Shown: positions 1 to 13,180 of the stretch, one piece after another
Position numbering within the stretch: the stretch's first letter is position 1
Layout: each line of letters starts with the position of its first letter
Assembly: GCA_905250125.1 (NCBI GenBank)
Contig: CAJNOL010000090.1
Coordinates: 62,001 to 126,000 of the forward strand
Length of the DNA stretch: 64,000 nt
From: Rotaria sordida
Lineage: Eukaryota; Rotifera; Eurotatoria; Philodinida; Philodinidae
Direction of reading: 5' to 3'
Position numbers and translations under genes: made by a program
Notes under the pieces: model-generated
What the model saw: the letters and a program-made list of their open reading frames with translations, nothing else
Database searches by the model: none
What the model was told of the DNA's origin: nothing

Positions 1-1
1 A

Positions 2-3000
2 CAAAATATAAAATTTCTTCATAATCGAATACATTTTAGTCCAGAATATTTTCATTTTATGAAACGGCTTGTACAAAGTAATGTACAAGTTATTGTTACT
101 TTCTATCAACAACAACAACAACAACAACAACATGGAGATAAAATATCTTCTACTAATGTAACGAAGATTTTTTCGTGAAAGAAAAAAAAAACAAATTTCT
201 ATAAAATTTTGTTTTTTTGTTTTGTTTTGAATAGACAATTGAAACTATTGAAGAATTATCTTTAGTTAGTGTTCAAATAGCTACGAAATTTCTTTTTTCT
301 GTTGGATGGCGAACAAAAAAAGCTTTACGGTTTATTTAAGAAATGAATTTTTGTTTTTTAATATTTACATATGTTGTTTTTCTTTCATAGTGGTCCTGCA
401 AATGATTGGACTGAATTAATAATACATTGTATTCGATGGTCACGAAAAGCTCGATATTATCTGGCTGAAGAAGTTTTATTTAAACATCCAAATCGTTTTC
501 AAGAATATCTTATTGATTGTACATCAGCTGAAGTAAATTTTTTTTATTTTTTTGTGTTTGATATTTATTTTTGAATTCAATAGATTCGTAATGCATTTGG
601 TAAAATGCTTGTTGCACTTGCTAGTCATTCACGTCAAGATGAACAAACAACGAATATTCCAACAGGTAATTTATATTTAAAAACAAAAAAGAAAAGTCTT
701 TTTTTTTTCAAATATTGATTTTTATTTAGATGATATTAAAAATTATCTAACTGTTGAAGAATCTATTCTTAATCATGTTTTACGTTTATTAAAAAAAGAA
801 ATGCCTGATAATGTTAAAATGCTTACACAATATTTTCAATTTTTTGTTAATTATTCATCAATAGGTCGTCATGAAGTAAGTTATCATTATTCAAAGTCAT
901 ATATAATCTTACATAATTAAAGTTGTAAACGTTAGACAATTCTTCTTTAGTGTGCATTATTACAACTTTGTGTAGAAATGTACTGGTAGCATAATCCAAA
1001 AAAAAAGTTTTAGGAAGGCTCAAGCTCCTTCTTTAGCGAAACTTAACCGTTTTTAATGGAGGAATAGGTTGAATTCACTCTAGTTTTCGTCTGGTGATGC
1101 CATTAAAATATACAAAAACTGATAAGGAAACGTTTCTAAGTGCGAAATCGGTATAATGTCGTGGCGCCCCGCGGAAGCATCATTCACTTGAAGCTTTGCT
1201 TTGATACAGGCCTTAATGAGATTAACTTACTGTGAAAGTTTTAGATTTTTTGATTACGCTCATTCTGAAATAAGAACATTGGAATATACCGTTGTATATG
1301 AGTGGCACGAAAAGCACTCATGCGTTTACCATAGCCGTATCTCAAGATAGAAGCAATCAAAAGAACTGACACTTTTACAATAAACTATTCTCGTTAAGGC
1401 TTGTGTCTATGTAAATTTTCAAGTCGAAATTCGAAATTCAATTTTCCTGGTATTCCTGAAGGTATTCTGCTAAAAAATCCTACATGATGCATATAGTCCC
1501 AAATCAAAAGCGATTTGATACGTAGAAGCACTCCTTCATAAATGTAAGTTTGAATAATTTGTAGGTGTGTAACAAGATCAAGATTCTTGTCATTCATCTC
1601 TATTTAAGATTGAAAGACTTGATTTCAATACCACCCCCAACTAGACAGTCTCACTATTTAATTGAATAGAAAATTTAGCGACCATGAAAAATGTTTTAAA
1701 TTCGACTTATTAAAATTTTTCTTTTTCAAGTGTGAACAATTAATACGTCTAAATGTTCCAACATTATTTGTTAATTTGGCTAATGATGATAATACATCAT
1801 CATCTTGTTCAACATTACCACGTTATGGTGAACCAGCTAAATTATTTGTTATACTTTCAACATTAATTCGTTGTTTTAATGTTTCCATGTATTGTAAATC
1901 ACGACAAGTAAATATTCTATAAAATTAATTCATATAATAAAAATTCTTTTATTTAATAATTTTAGTCCGATACTGAATTATTATCAAATCCATATTATAC
2001 ACATGATAATGGTCCAATATGTTTAATGCCACAACAAATGGCTGATATAATATATAAAAGAGATATATTTTTAAAAAAAATTATTGAAGATTCAGGTTCA
2101 TGTGAAGAATCACTTCGTCTACTTCGTTTTCTTCTTTGGGAAAATCCTGATATAACATCGATCGTTCTCAATGAAATAATCACTTTAGTATAAATTTCAA
2201 ATTAATCAAAATCAAAAATAATGTTTTTTTTTGTTTAGCTTTCAGTGTATCATACATATGATTTTCGTGGACATCTTGATGTACTTTATATGGTACTTAC
2301 AATTGAAGATTCTTGGCAAGAAGTACGATTATTATATGCAATAAAAGGTATACCAATACCAAATGTTAATAATTCATCATCAACAACAACAACACCAACA
2401 ACAACAAATTGTGGATATGAATCAACTCCTCAAAGTTTATTTGATATGTTTTCAAAGTCAAAATCAACTTATCAAAAAAAAGCATATCATTGTATTAAAA
2501 CACTTGTACAATTATTTTCAAAGTAAATTATTAAAATTTTGAAAAAAAAAAAAAAAAAAAAAAAAAAACTTTCTTTTTTTTATTTTGATTTAATCTAGTT
2601 GTCAAAAAGCTCATCATATATTAAAAACTGATACAGATATAAAACAACGTTGGTCACAAGCTGTTCGTTGGTTACATGAACAATTAGAAGTAAAAAAAAA
2701 TTTTATTAATTTATTTTTTATTTTCTCAAATTTTTTGTTTTTCTATTTCATTAGCGATCCTATAATAATATACCATCAAATTATCCTTATTATCCATCAC
2801 AAGGACCAGTTACCAGCAATGATATGTCACAAGGGTAAAACAATATAAAATGAAGTGAAAGCAAAAAAAAGTTTAGCAACGAAGTATTCCTCTTCCTTAA
2901 CAGTTACAACTAGAATAAATCTAAGAAAAGATTTGATTAACTGAAATAATTTCCTATTAGAAGAGATACATATTAAATTTCTATTCATAAATTTAAGTGT

Positions 3001-3534
3001 AAGATCTTTATAAAACCAGCTCTCTGGATTTTATCAAACAACATTTTGCAAACATGTACATCTAATAAAGAAAATATTTCGTTGCTAAACTTTTTGCCTT
3101 CATCTTTTATTTAATAAAAACAAAACAAAATCAAAATTCTTCTTTTTCTTTTAAAGTTATTTTATTGAACGAACTCAAAGTGCTCGATCATTACTTGATA
3201 AAGCTGTTGAATTATATCCAGAAATGGTAATTAGTCTAGATAAAATAAAAACGCACATAAAATTAAGCTTTTTTTTTTTCTTTCTTCTCAGGAAAATGAA
3301 GATGTTGGTTCAAATAGTGATGATCTTGAAGATGATGAACCAATGGAAAATATATCTTCTAATGTTGTTATTAAAAATGTATCTAGTAATGTACCATCAA
3401 AAACGACTCCAACACCACGACGACCAAATTCTCCAACGATTGTTACTAGTGGATTAAATCAACGAATATCACCAGCACCAACAACACCAATACAACAAAA
3501 TAAAACTATGCATCATCATCATCCACGATCATAA
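2..3534 (+). CDS. USP9X: USP9X/fat-facets-type ubiquitin C-terminal hydrolase, C-terminal part (5' end outside window)
   Basis: Twelve exons give 595 codons in one frame: 2-157, 235-329, 391-532, 584-665, 730-875, 1731-1907, 1966-2187, 2239-2522, 2599-2689, 2755-2834, 3157-3226, 3292-3534. The protein aligns by eye with the region of USP9X/USP9Y/FAF that follows the USP catalytic core. Recognisable blocks are RGPxxDW, SAEIRNAFGKM, RLLRFLLWENP, YQKKAYHCIKTLVQLFS, and GYFIERTQSAR near the C-terminus. An acidic EDVGSNSDDLEDDEP stretch and a Pro/Thr/His tail end the protein. The family removes ubiquitin from many substrates in endocytosis, polarity and TGF-beta/Notch signalling. The Cys and His catalytic boxes lie upstream of this window, so activity cannot be judged. 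A poly-Gln run is encoded at 107-130. The exon 5-6 intron is 855 nt, far longer than its neighbours. Confidence 0.9.
107..130 (+). repeat. (CAA)8 microsatellite encoding poly-Gln
   Basis: Eight CAA codons lie in frame inside the first visible USP9X-like exon, followed by CAT GGA. Length polymorphism would change only a Gln run. Confidence 0.85.
876..1730 (+). other. 855-nt USP9X intron, probably carrying decayed inserted DNA
   Basis: Neighbouring introns are 50-80 nt, so most of this stretch is probably inserted. It has patches of higher GC (around 1160-1185) and no coding frame with homology. Near 983 it contains ctggtagcataatcc followed by ggctcaagctcc, which resembles the hAT-like termini seen at 42568 and 44417. 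I could not find a matching second end. Confidence 0.4.
2846..3111. mobile_element. MITE-like inverted-repeat element in USP9X intron
   Basis: The intron at 2835-3156 is bounded by an inverted pair. Left arm 2851-2884 contains aaaaaagtttagcaacgaa. Right arm 3077-3103 contains ttcgttgctaaactttttgc. Similarity continues outward as ataaaatgaag against cttcatcttttat. The interior of about 190 nt is non-coding. Arms of about 30 nt and the intronic position fit a non-autonomous DNA transposon. A target-site duplication is not certain. Confidence 0.6.
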
Positions 3535-6500
3535 AAATAGATTTTGCAACATTTTCACTCTATGTTCTGTTTTAACAGTGTGTGTGTGTGTGTGTGCCTT
3601 TTTCCTTTCTTTTTTTTTTCGAGAGTAAACCAGTCCGGTTGATTATCTATGATTCTGATCTGGTTATTACAAATTCTTCGCCCAATATTATCTGCTTGGC
3701 AGAAAGCATTTGTATCCGGACAAAGTCTATCTATTCTCGTTATATATATACATATTGGTGTGCAGAGTAGAAATTTTTAGAAAAATATAAAAAAAAAACA
3801 AACGCATCATATAAAACAACAGATCTTATTATTATTTATTTCTGTGCTGTAAAATTATGTATGTTCATTTTTCTACTTTTATTTTCTTCTTCTTCTTAGG
3901 CTTGTATCTTTGAGAGAAAAAAATACACAAAAAACAAGAATATGCACAGGGTCATGGTTTTCTTTTTTTTTTCTTCTTCTTTTTCGTATGAAAACTGATG
4001 GTTTTTTTTTTTCTTTGTCTGTGTATGTATGTGCACTTCGATGTATCTCTTATGTGTATATTTTGTGTCTCTTCTTGTTTGCGCGATCCATAAACAGGTC
4101 AATTACATGAAGAGTATTTTGACGATTAAGAAGATGATGATGATGATATTGACCTATCTGACTCACCTGTGGCTTTTTTTTTCGTTATTACGTGTTTATC
4201 ACTATTACCACCACAGCTGTATTTCCTCTTTTTTTTCTTCTTTCTTTCGTTCGTTTTTTTTTTAACTCTGCAAAAGAGAGCGCATGCGCGTCAGAAACAG
4301 AATAAAGTGAATATATTTTCAACAAAAAAAATATGTACAAAAGATGTAATGCAAACTGAGTGTCATCTCAAGTATTTTTTTTGTGTACTAGTAAGTATGG
4401 TTAACTAAGCATATCTTCGAAATCGATTTGAAACTTTGCATTCTCTTGCAAAAATATATTCTCTCTGAGAATATAACGAACGTTTTATAGGTCAACATGA
4501 GAGAAGCCTTCGTGATTGTAGTATCTGAGAGATCTTCTATATATAAGAATATGGGTGTGATATTGTTTGTTATTTAATTTTCTTTCTAGGTCATGCTGAA
4601 GTTCGGCTATATTTTAGATCTTCAGTACACTACTCTTTGGTCACATTCTTTTGAGCAATAGTCATGACGGCATTGATGAAGATATCTAACATCAGTGGCA
4701 ATAGTAGATACGGAATGAACTGAAGAATATGATTGAATGTCACAGGATAAACCATGAATATTATCTCAACTGTGTCATACAAATATAAAACTGCATGAAC
4801 TTTCCCAATAACCTATTACAAAGTTTCATTCTGCATCGTTGTCTCATATTATTTCGATGTAATCAGTTTAATCCAAGAGTCTAGTTAAACAATCGATTAC
4901 GAACATATTCATTATCTCTCGAAATATTGAGTGATCGTGAATCGAATAATTCCATAATGCAATCAGCAAGCGATCTGCAATTTCCGGCATTTGAAGAGAC
5001 AACATTGGAGCACGTCCAACTGTATTTGCAATCATGAATTGATAAGTTTTTGAGGGACATTTGAAAAATGATGCATACATCTCTATCCTAACTGCAACCG
5101 ACGTTGTGAATGCTCATAACATTAGGTCGATCTATGGGAGAAATATTTATCAGTTCTACAGTTGAGTGAAACAGCCGAATGATTTGCATTTCTCTCTTTT
5201 TTTTTGCTAGTTATGTATAGTAGAAGTTGTTTAATAGCGACTGCATTGAAACGAATTACCGTTATTTCCTTTTTTTTAAAACTAGAATAGAGAACAGAGA
5301 AATCATAACCCTAGCGAAATACACGGATTATTATGACTTTCAAAATGACAATAGAAAATGCTTACATTTTTAAGTAAGAGTTGTTATTGTGAATATCATT
5401 ATGTTTAATGCAACTGATACAAGAAAAGGAAGAAATATATCATAACTTGTAATAGTTTTTTTAGCGTGTTTCTTCACAAGAAAAATCGTATATATATATA
5501 CTTCTTGTCTTTCGCTTACAGTATGACAATCATTTTGAAAAAAACCACATATGAGTATAATCATTGGGAAAATGAAAGTGAGGCGAGATTTTGATAATTG
5601 ATGTTTTGGGTGTGGATGTGGCTGAGGATATAGATGCACGTGTTGGTGTGGTGTGAATGTCGGTATGGATGTTGCAGAGGTGTTACTGTCTTCGTCACAC
5701 ATTCACATTTGCACAAAAACTCATACCCATACCGAACATACACCCTCCGGAACAGGTGCCTAGGCGAATAAGGACTAGTTTTAGTATATTTGTTAAAAGA
5801 TTCTTAAAGGAAGCAAACAATATTCTGCAATTGATCGAGACAAGATTTGGGCTATGAAAAGTCTAATGATATCATTAGACAGAACTCGTGAAACTATCTT
5901 CACCTACGTCATCGTTAGCATTGTTTTAGGTAGCAAAATATTTCATGATGCATATTAATCATATTTATTGAATGTATTTTGAGCTAAAGCACTGGAATCC
6001 ATGAGTTGGGTTCCTCATACCGGCATTTCTGTGCGAGTATGAAGATATCAATAAATGAATGTATGGCATCGATATGAAAACTGATATCCGCACAGTGCTA
6101 TAGAGATTGAATAATGTAAACTCAAAGACAATTGCTGATGTCAGACATGTCGGATGCATTTTGAATTCGTTGTGTTTATATGATAGATTTTAAAAAATTG
6201 ATTTCTTCATTGAAATCGTTTTTCTTGTTGTTGTTTCCTAATAAATAGTTAGACTAAGATCACAAGTGATGTCCTTGAAGCTAATGTTGACCGTATCAAC
6301 GAGAAATGGTCGAAAACTCTTATTCGTAAAATTTATTTTACACTGCATCATTATCATTAACGAAATGTGTTGTAGACGATCAAATACAATTATCTAATTT
6401 AACATTCTTAAAGTTTTTTGATTTTTCTGGGATATTTGAAACTTTAATATTTGTTGAAATAAAGAAAATATTCTATTGAACCAAGCCTTTTTGAAAGAAT

Positions 6501-7912
6501 AATTAAATAATAATCTATAAAAATACATAGGAATGCAAATGAAATTCTGTGTCATTTGCATCTAACTGGTGATCATAGATATTTTTCCTCACATTCAAAA
6601 AAGTATTTGTATTATTCAAAATAAATTATATTCAATAATAGCGAATAGTACTAGAAAACTTTTATAAAAAAGATTCAGCATCTTTTATTTATTCTACTAA
6701 TGTTCATTGAATTGTTGTTTAATTCTTCATAATATCCAAAAAAACAGAGATGTGAATCTCTAAGGAGAAACAGAATTTTTTTTTTGTATTTGAAGGTGCT
6801 TTGAACTACTTTATGTCATTTCGTTCTACTTGAAGCAAAAATCCAAATGTTATGACTAGAAGTTTCTCGTACTTTTGCTAACTAACAATCTAATTGACAT
6901 AATCATTGATCCACAGTTCCAATGTTCAATTCATCTAGATCCGACGAATTCAAATCAGCTGGGTAGTCGAGTAGAGGTTCAGAGTTATTTTCTAGTGGAT
7001 TTATCATAGTTTTGAATTATTTCAACGTACGTATAACCTATTCTGATGTACTTTTATACTATGACGTAATTTTACAATTAAACTACACTATGTTTATCCG
7101 TAGATATATTCCAACCTGATACCTATCAAATAAATTATGTATTTTATTTTTTAATTTAAAAAAAAACCCAAACCTTCAAAGTCACTTTCTCCTCAATAAA
7201 TACATTCTTTTCATCAATGAGCTGTAAACAAGACAAGTGTCGACAACTATTTACTTCAATTACTACTCTGTACAACTGCGTAATATTAGTGTTTAATTAT
7301 CACATCTAAAAAGAAGAAATTATTTGATTTTTATTACACGCTGAAGAACGAAACAAACATCAATAGAAGGTAAAAGTGTACAAATTACTCGTAAAAAAAA
7401 AGAGTTTGACATAATTGCCTACTTAAACCTTAAATGTTTCATAAAACAAATCACAAAATTAAGTGTGAAGGAAAATGTACCTAAAAAAAGAAAAGGTCAT
7501 CATCATACATGATTTATATATATAGTAACATAGTATTTCTTTTATAAGAAAAACAATCAATGGAAATTTTTAGATGTAAAAGTTTACTAAAAATATATCA
7601 AGAGGTCGCTCTATAATAATGCTGAATTTTTATTTCAATAATAGATGTCGCACAAAATATTTTTTAAACAAAATAAATTAATTTTTTTTAAATAGATAAA
7701 TATTTTTCTCTTAGAAAAAAAATTTAATTTAATTTAAAATATTTATTTTTATATTTTGATTGCTTGTCAGCCATTGTCTATCCTAATAATACCAAATATA
7801 CTTTTTAAAGCAAAGAATTGCTTCTTCTTTCTCTTATTACATTTATTGTTTATTATTGTTTATTGTTTGTCTATTTAATTCTTACTTTCAATTTTGAATC
7901 CAATAGGTAACA
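3535..7912. other. Intergenic, low complexity, with one candidate minus-strand gene relic
   Basis: The first part (3535-4400) is the USP9X-like 3' flank: T-rich, with a (TG) run at about 3580-3596. Short frames there are low-complexity artefacts. 4630-6159 is described separately. 6160-7912 is AT-rich without a credible coding frame. 6532-6561 contains a small palindrome with atgcaaatga and tcatttgcat arms. Confidence 0.5.
4630..6159 (-). other. Candidate unidentified membrane-protein gene or gene relic
   Basis: Several minus-strand frames with hydrophobic content line up in order: 6159-5965 (hydrophobic start, FEFTLFNLYSTVRISVF), 5702-5370 (His/Pro-rich then LTFIFPMIILICGFF), about 5092-4900, and 4812-4630 (FNHILQFIPYLLLPLMLDIF). 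A GT donor after the codons for MNMF at about 4900 and an acceptor at 4813-4814 would join the last two in frame. The last segment has the loose look of a membrane transporter or receptor helix. No family was recognised, and the joins between the earlier blocks are not convincing. It may be a decayed multi-pass receptor gene. Confidence 0.25.
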
Positions 7913-8459
7913 ATGGCACTTCCAATTCAAGTATGTCTTATGAAAATAAAACAATGAAATAAATATTTATTTTCTTATTATTATTATTTAGGATGATGAA
8001 GATGCTGCACAACTTAAATTTCCAAAAGAATTTGATAAAGCTGAACCAATGATGATATCTGAAGTATTACTTATGCTTGAACAACGTCGACAACAACATA
8101 CAAATTCAAATAATAATATGTCAAATCTTGGTATTGATGATGATGATGATGAAATAACATTATCCGAAGCATTTAATGATACAGTTGCTTATTGTGAAAG
8201 ATTTAGTAAATTTAAAACAAAAGAAGCTATTGGTGCTGTAAGAAATTTACTTTTTCCAAAAGATCAAACAAATGGTATGACAACAACAAATTCTACACCT
8301 GGTTTACATAAATTTGAAGCTGCATTACTTGCTAATCTTTGTCCACAACAAGCTATTGAAGCTAAAACTTTAATACCATCTTTAGATAGTAAATTAGATG
8401 ATGATGAATGTCAAAAAATAGTTGATGAAATTCAAACTTATAGGAGTTTTCAATGTTAA
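7913..8459 (+). CDS. POLR2D: RNA polymerase II subunit RPB4
   Basis: Two exons, 7913-7930 and 7992-8459, encode 161 residues (human about 142). RPB4 pairs with RPB7 to form the stalk of Pol II. Diagnostic blocks are AAQLKFPKEF near the N-terminus, FSKFKTKEAIGAVRNLL, HKFEAALLANLCP, EAKTLIPSL and the C-terminal DEIQTYRSFQC. The extra length comes from an Asn/Asp-rich insertion after MLEQRRQQ and a short Thr/Gly-rich loop before LHKFEAA, both at positions that are loops in the family. The ATG follows an acceptor-like caatag by 6 nt. An AATAAA starts at 8460, directly after the stop, and the striatin gene begins 104 bp later. Identification is firm. Confidence 0.95.
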
Positions 8460-8500
8460 AATAAAATCTAAATACAAAAAAAAATATACATATTGTTTTT

Positions 8501-8508
8501 TATTCTAG
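8501..8508 (+). promoter_or_regulatory. Candidate trans-splice acceptor before striatin
   Basis: A T-rich tract ending tattctag lies between the AATAAA of POLR2D (8460-8465) and the striatin ATG (8564). It could accept a spliced leader, which bdelloids are known to use. It could also be a cis acceptor of a 5'-UTR intron. No leader can be seen in genomic sequence. Confidence 0.35.
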
Positions 8509-8563
8509 ATTTAGTTTTCTTTTTTTTTGCTTTATTTTCTTTTGTACATCGCTATGAAATCCA

Positions 8564-11500
8564 ATGGACGGTAGTGAAGCACAAATATCATATCAAATAG
8601 ATTCTCAAACAACATCATCGGCAATGGCAAATGTCGATACACAACGTCCAATGTATACAGTACCTGGTATACTTCATTTTCTTCAACATGAATGGACGAG
8701 ATTTGAAATTGAACGACAACAATGGGAAACAGAACGTGCAGAATTTCAAGTAACAAAAAAAAAAAAAAAAACAAAAATTTAAAAAAAATTTCTTTGTCTT
8801 GTCTTCTAGGCACGTATCGCTTTTCTTCAAGGTGAAAGACAAGGACAAGAAAATCTAAAAAGTGCACTTGTTAGACGTATTAAAATGCTTGAATATGCAT
8901 TAAAACAAGAAAGGTAAAAGAAAAAAGTTTTCTAATAATAATGATAACGGTTCTTTTTTTATAATGTATTTGATAATTCTCAAGAGAATATAAATATTGA
9001 TTTCTTGAAAGAAAAAAAATATACGTTGTTTTATCTCATGGGATTTTTATCATTTAGATTAAAATTCAATAAATTAAAATATGGAAGTGAAAATGTTCCA
9101 TTAGAAGATCAAAAACCAACATCAAATGAAGCACAAAATTTTGATGATGGTAATACTTGATTTTTTTTTGTTTTGGAATTAATTTTCTTTTTTTATTTTT
9201 AAATAATTTCATTTAGATGAAAATAAAGAAGATCCTAATTTAGGTTTTGGTGATAATAGTGTTTCATTTAAACAAGGTCGTCAATTACTTCGACAGTAAA
9301 ATTATTTATTTTAATTAATTTCGATAAGAATTCTTTTTTGTTTAAATTAGATATTTAAAAGAAATTGGTTATGTTGATACAATAATTGATATACGTTCAA
9401 CAGCTGTTAAAAAATTACTTGGTATTAAAAGTGAAACTAATTTCAATGGAAATAATAATAATAATAATAATATCAGTTTAAATGGTGATTTTAAATCAAC
9501 AAATGAATCAAAACGGTAGTATTTATAGATTTGAAAAAAACAACAAAACTAATTAAATTTTTGTTTTTCTTTTGATAGAATCATTCCAAATATTGTTAAA
9601 AATGCAACAAGTGATTTAAGTAAATCAGTTCTTGCATCACTTGTCTTTCTTAAAGAAGATCAACCTGATGAAGATTCAAGGTAAATATTAGAAATTATGA
9701 AATGAAAATCTATGTTTTTTTTTTTTTCTAGTGACGATGATATTGACGCTAGTCGTATAATGGTTAAACCAAGTGATGTTAATACAACGAATCATAATAC
9801 AGGTCTTGATACACTCAATGATCTTGATAGTGAAGAAGTAGCTTTACATGAATTTGATTTTCTTACTGGAGATGCTGCCACATCAGGAAATATAAATCAA
9901 ATGAAATCAAATGGTAATTTAATAAATTTGTTTTTCTTTGAAATTCAATGTTTATTGATTATTTTTTTTTTATTTTTTAAAATAGAAACAAATAGTGATG
10001 ATTGGGATGTTGATCAATCTCGATTAAATCGTCTTAAAGAAGAATATAAACGTGATCGTCATGGTAAACAACATCAACATCATACAACAAATTCATCATC
10101 AATTCGAAATAATTTACTTGATAATGGAAATGATGATACATCTTCTGATCAACGAACATTTTCAACAGATGAACAAAGTATATTTTAATTAATAAACAAA
10201 TAAATAAATTATTTTTTTTTTTTGTATATAGTCAATCGCGAAATGGTTGATACAATGATGTTTCGAAATAGTAAAAATTTTATGGGAGATACTGCTATGG
10301 ATAGTCTTGATGAATTAGCACGAGTTACAGTTTTAAATGACAATGAACCTCAAGATGATGTATGTTATAGAAATTCGTTTAATGTAATTTCATTATTCTT
10401 TTTTTGTTGATATTTTTCTTAGACTACAACAACAGATTCATCTGATTTTCGAAAGATATGGAATGTTAAATATGTTTTACGAAGGTAATTATATTTATAT
10501 AGAATTAAAACTAACAAAAAAATAAAAAAATCTTTTTTTGTTCAGTCATTTGGATGGTATACGTTGTGTTACATTTCATCCAGTTGAATCAGTTGTTATA
10601 ACTGGATCTGAAGATCGTACACTTAAATTATGGAATCTCGAAAAATCAGCTGTTTTAAGAAAGTAAGAAAATAAATTTTTTATTTTGTTATAAAATATTA
10701 AATATGTTTTTGTTTAATCTAGATCAGCATCGACAACACAAGATCTTGAACCAATCTATACATTTCGACGGCATACGTAAGTTTAATAATAATAAAAATT
10801 GTGAGAATAAAACTTTCTCAACTGAAGATGATGAAAATATATTACAGAGAAATCAATATGCAAGTATTGATGAATGTTTTTCTAGTGCCTGGAATAATTA
10901 TTGATTTGATTAAAAATGAACTTTTCCGGGTCTTTTTTTTTTTTTTTCGTCATGGGAAATAATATGATGATATACTTGTTCAGTGTTAGTAGTCTATTAA
11001 AATTTCGATTGGATCTTAGTTGAATACGAAACTTTTTGCCAGATCATATAATTGAATTTATTTAATTGATCTAGCGGTCCCGTCTTATGCGTGGCAATGA
11101 ATCCGTCCGGAGAACAGTGTTATAGTGGTGGTCTTGATTCAATTATATCTGTATGGAATATTCCAAATTCTGATGTTGATGCATATGATTCCTATGGTAA
11201 CTAAATAATTAAAAAATTTTTTTTTTTTTTCTATTGATATTATTTTTTATTTTTAAAGATTCAAATGTTTTATGCAAAGTGTTAGAAGGTCATACAGATG
11301 CTATTTGGCAATTAGTTATATCCGGTCAAAAATTATTATCATGTTCATCGGATGGATCTATTCGATTATGGGATCCAAATTTAATTCAACCATTACAATC
11401 AATATTTCATAGTACAGTAGTGAAAAAAACTAATTTTCCTTCCCTCGTCCACACATCTCGAGTATTATACATTGGAAAATTTTTGTATTCCCTATTACAC

Positions 11501-12354
11501 AAACTGTGTACTAACCTTTCGGAGACTATAACTCAAGAATAGTTCAGTAATAGATTGAATTCACATTATGTTTAAGCAATCGGGACGATTTTCATCTTTC
11601 TGAACGAAATTTTTAGAACACTATTCTAGACCTTTAGCATGTATAATAATTGTAATACGTAGATTTTTGTCTATTTCTTCAGGCATTGATCTTTTTTTTT
11701 TTTGTTAATAATATAGATGATGGTATTCCAATATCTATTGATTGGTTAATGCAAGATACAAATCAATTTGTTGCAACATATGATTCTTTAAAAACAATTC
11801 TTTATGATACTGAAACAGGAAAAGTTGTATCACAATTTGGTAATGATAATTCAACATTAGATCCAAGTTATCGAATTAATAAAATTATGAGTCATCCATC
11901 ACAACCAATTATAATAACAGCACATGAAGATAGAAAAATACGATATTTTGATAGTAATTCCGGTAAATAAGAAAGAAAAACAAAACATTTATCGATATAT
12001 ATTAAATGAATGTTTTTGTTTATTTTAAGGACGTATAATACATTCAATGGTAGCTCATCTTGATACGGTTACTTCATTAGCAATTGATCCACAACAAACA
12101 TGCCTTCTTTCTGGCAGTAAGAATGAAATTTTTTTTCGAACAAAAAAAAAAAAATTTTTTTTTGTGATGTAAAAAATTTTTAAGGTCATGATCGTTCAAT
12201 ACGTTTATGGAATTTGGAAACAAAAAATTGTATACAAGAGTTAACAGCTCATCAAAAGAAAGATGATGAATCTATACATGACGTTGCATTTCATTTATCA
12301 AAACCTTATATGGCTAGTGTTGGAGCTGATTCAATAGCGAAAATTTATGCTTAA
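8564..12354 (+). CDS. STRN: Striatin (STRIPAK scaffold, WD40 protein)
   Basis: Seventeen exons total 747 codons including the stop: 8564-8749, 8810-8913, 9058-9149, 9217-9295, 9351-9515, 9579-9680, 9732-9913, 9986-10177, 10232-10359, 10423-10484, 10546-10662, 10723-10776, 11075-11196, 11259-11411, 11717-11962, 12030-12116, 12185-12354. Striatins are regulatory B subunits of PP2A and scaffolds of the STRIPAK complex. Residues 30-110 hold the caveolin-binding/coiled-coil start (YTVPGILHFLQHEW, then Glu/Arg-rich). QYLKEIGYVDTIIDIRS follows. A Ser/Asp-rich linker spans the middle. From about residue 430 come the WD repeats: HLDGIRCVTFHP, GSEDRTLKLWNL, YSGGLDSIISVWNIP, CSSDGSIRLWDP, SHDRSIRLWNL. 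The last residues are SIAKIYA. Length is close to human striatin (about 780). One member covers the STRN/STRN3/STRN4 group, so the symbol is group-level. Confidence 0.94.
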
Positions 12355-12598
12355 AACAAATAAAAATTTTCATTGTTGATGTGTTCTTCTTCTTCTGTTT
12401 TTTAGCACGCAGAGTCTCTAGTTTTGTGTTGTTGTCATCTTTTCGTGTGCCAGATATAACATCATCTTTTGCTCTTATTGTCTGTAATTTTTTGTGCACA
12501 CGAATTCTGTTTTTATAAAAAACACAAATTCCTTTACCATACAAATTTATTCTTTTTCCTTTTTTTTTTTTTTTTTGTGTAAATAAAAACATCAAACA

Positions 12599-12629
<31 letters not shown>

Positions 12630-12634
12630 GTATG
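12599..12634 (+). repeat. (TG)n microsatellite
   Basis: About 12 uninterrupted TG units then CGTGTGTATGTATG, in the striatin 3' flank. Confidence 0.9.
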
Positions 12635-13180
12635 TATGTCTTTTGTTCATTCTATTTTCACTTTGAAATGCGAACAACAAATTAAAACAGAATGTCATTT
12701 TCTTTTTTTTTTTTTCTCTTTTTTTTGTCTTTGGTTCACTATCTAATCTATCGTATATTTCTTGTCTTTTACTGAGAAAAAAAAATATATTAGCATTAAA
12801 AAAAAAAGATTCGAGCACGGTGTGTGTAGACAACACACTCATTTGTTTTGTTTTATTTTTTTTTGTTTGAATGTAAAAAAAAAAAAAGAAAAGGAAATCA
12901 AAGATGTCTAACGTTTCCTATGAAGATTGACGGGTACAAGTGTTTGATTCCTTAGTTTTTTTGTAATTTCCGGAAAATGAAATCATAGACCCACATTACA
13001 GAAGGAAATATGTTAATGATTGCCTTTATAGAATTGACATGTTTTTATGTTAATATTATTATAAGAAGAAAAACAAACATAAACCTTTAGATTAGTATAC
13101 TACAAAATGATAAAAAATACTTACGAATTGTAATTCTGATATATAAGATCTTGAGTTTATGTTTGAAATAAATTAATAGA

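Noticed and set aside
4630-4812. Identification as a bacterial PTS EIIC gene by horizontal transfer
   Set aside because: Only a short hydrophobic segment looks similar; no conserved substrate-binding loop or wider collinearity was found.
8532-8867. 111-residue minus-strand frame
   Set aside because: Antisense to the first two striatin exons; hydrophobic Phe/Leu-rich composition comes from poly-A runs read backwards.
12314-12842. Two minus-strand frames of about 100 residues
   Set aside because: Encoded mainly by poly-Lys (AAA) runs and the TG microsatellite; no homology.
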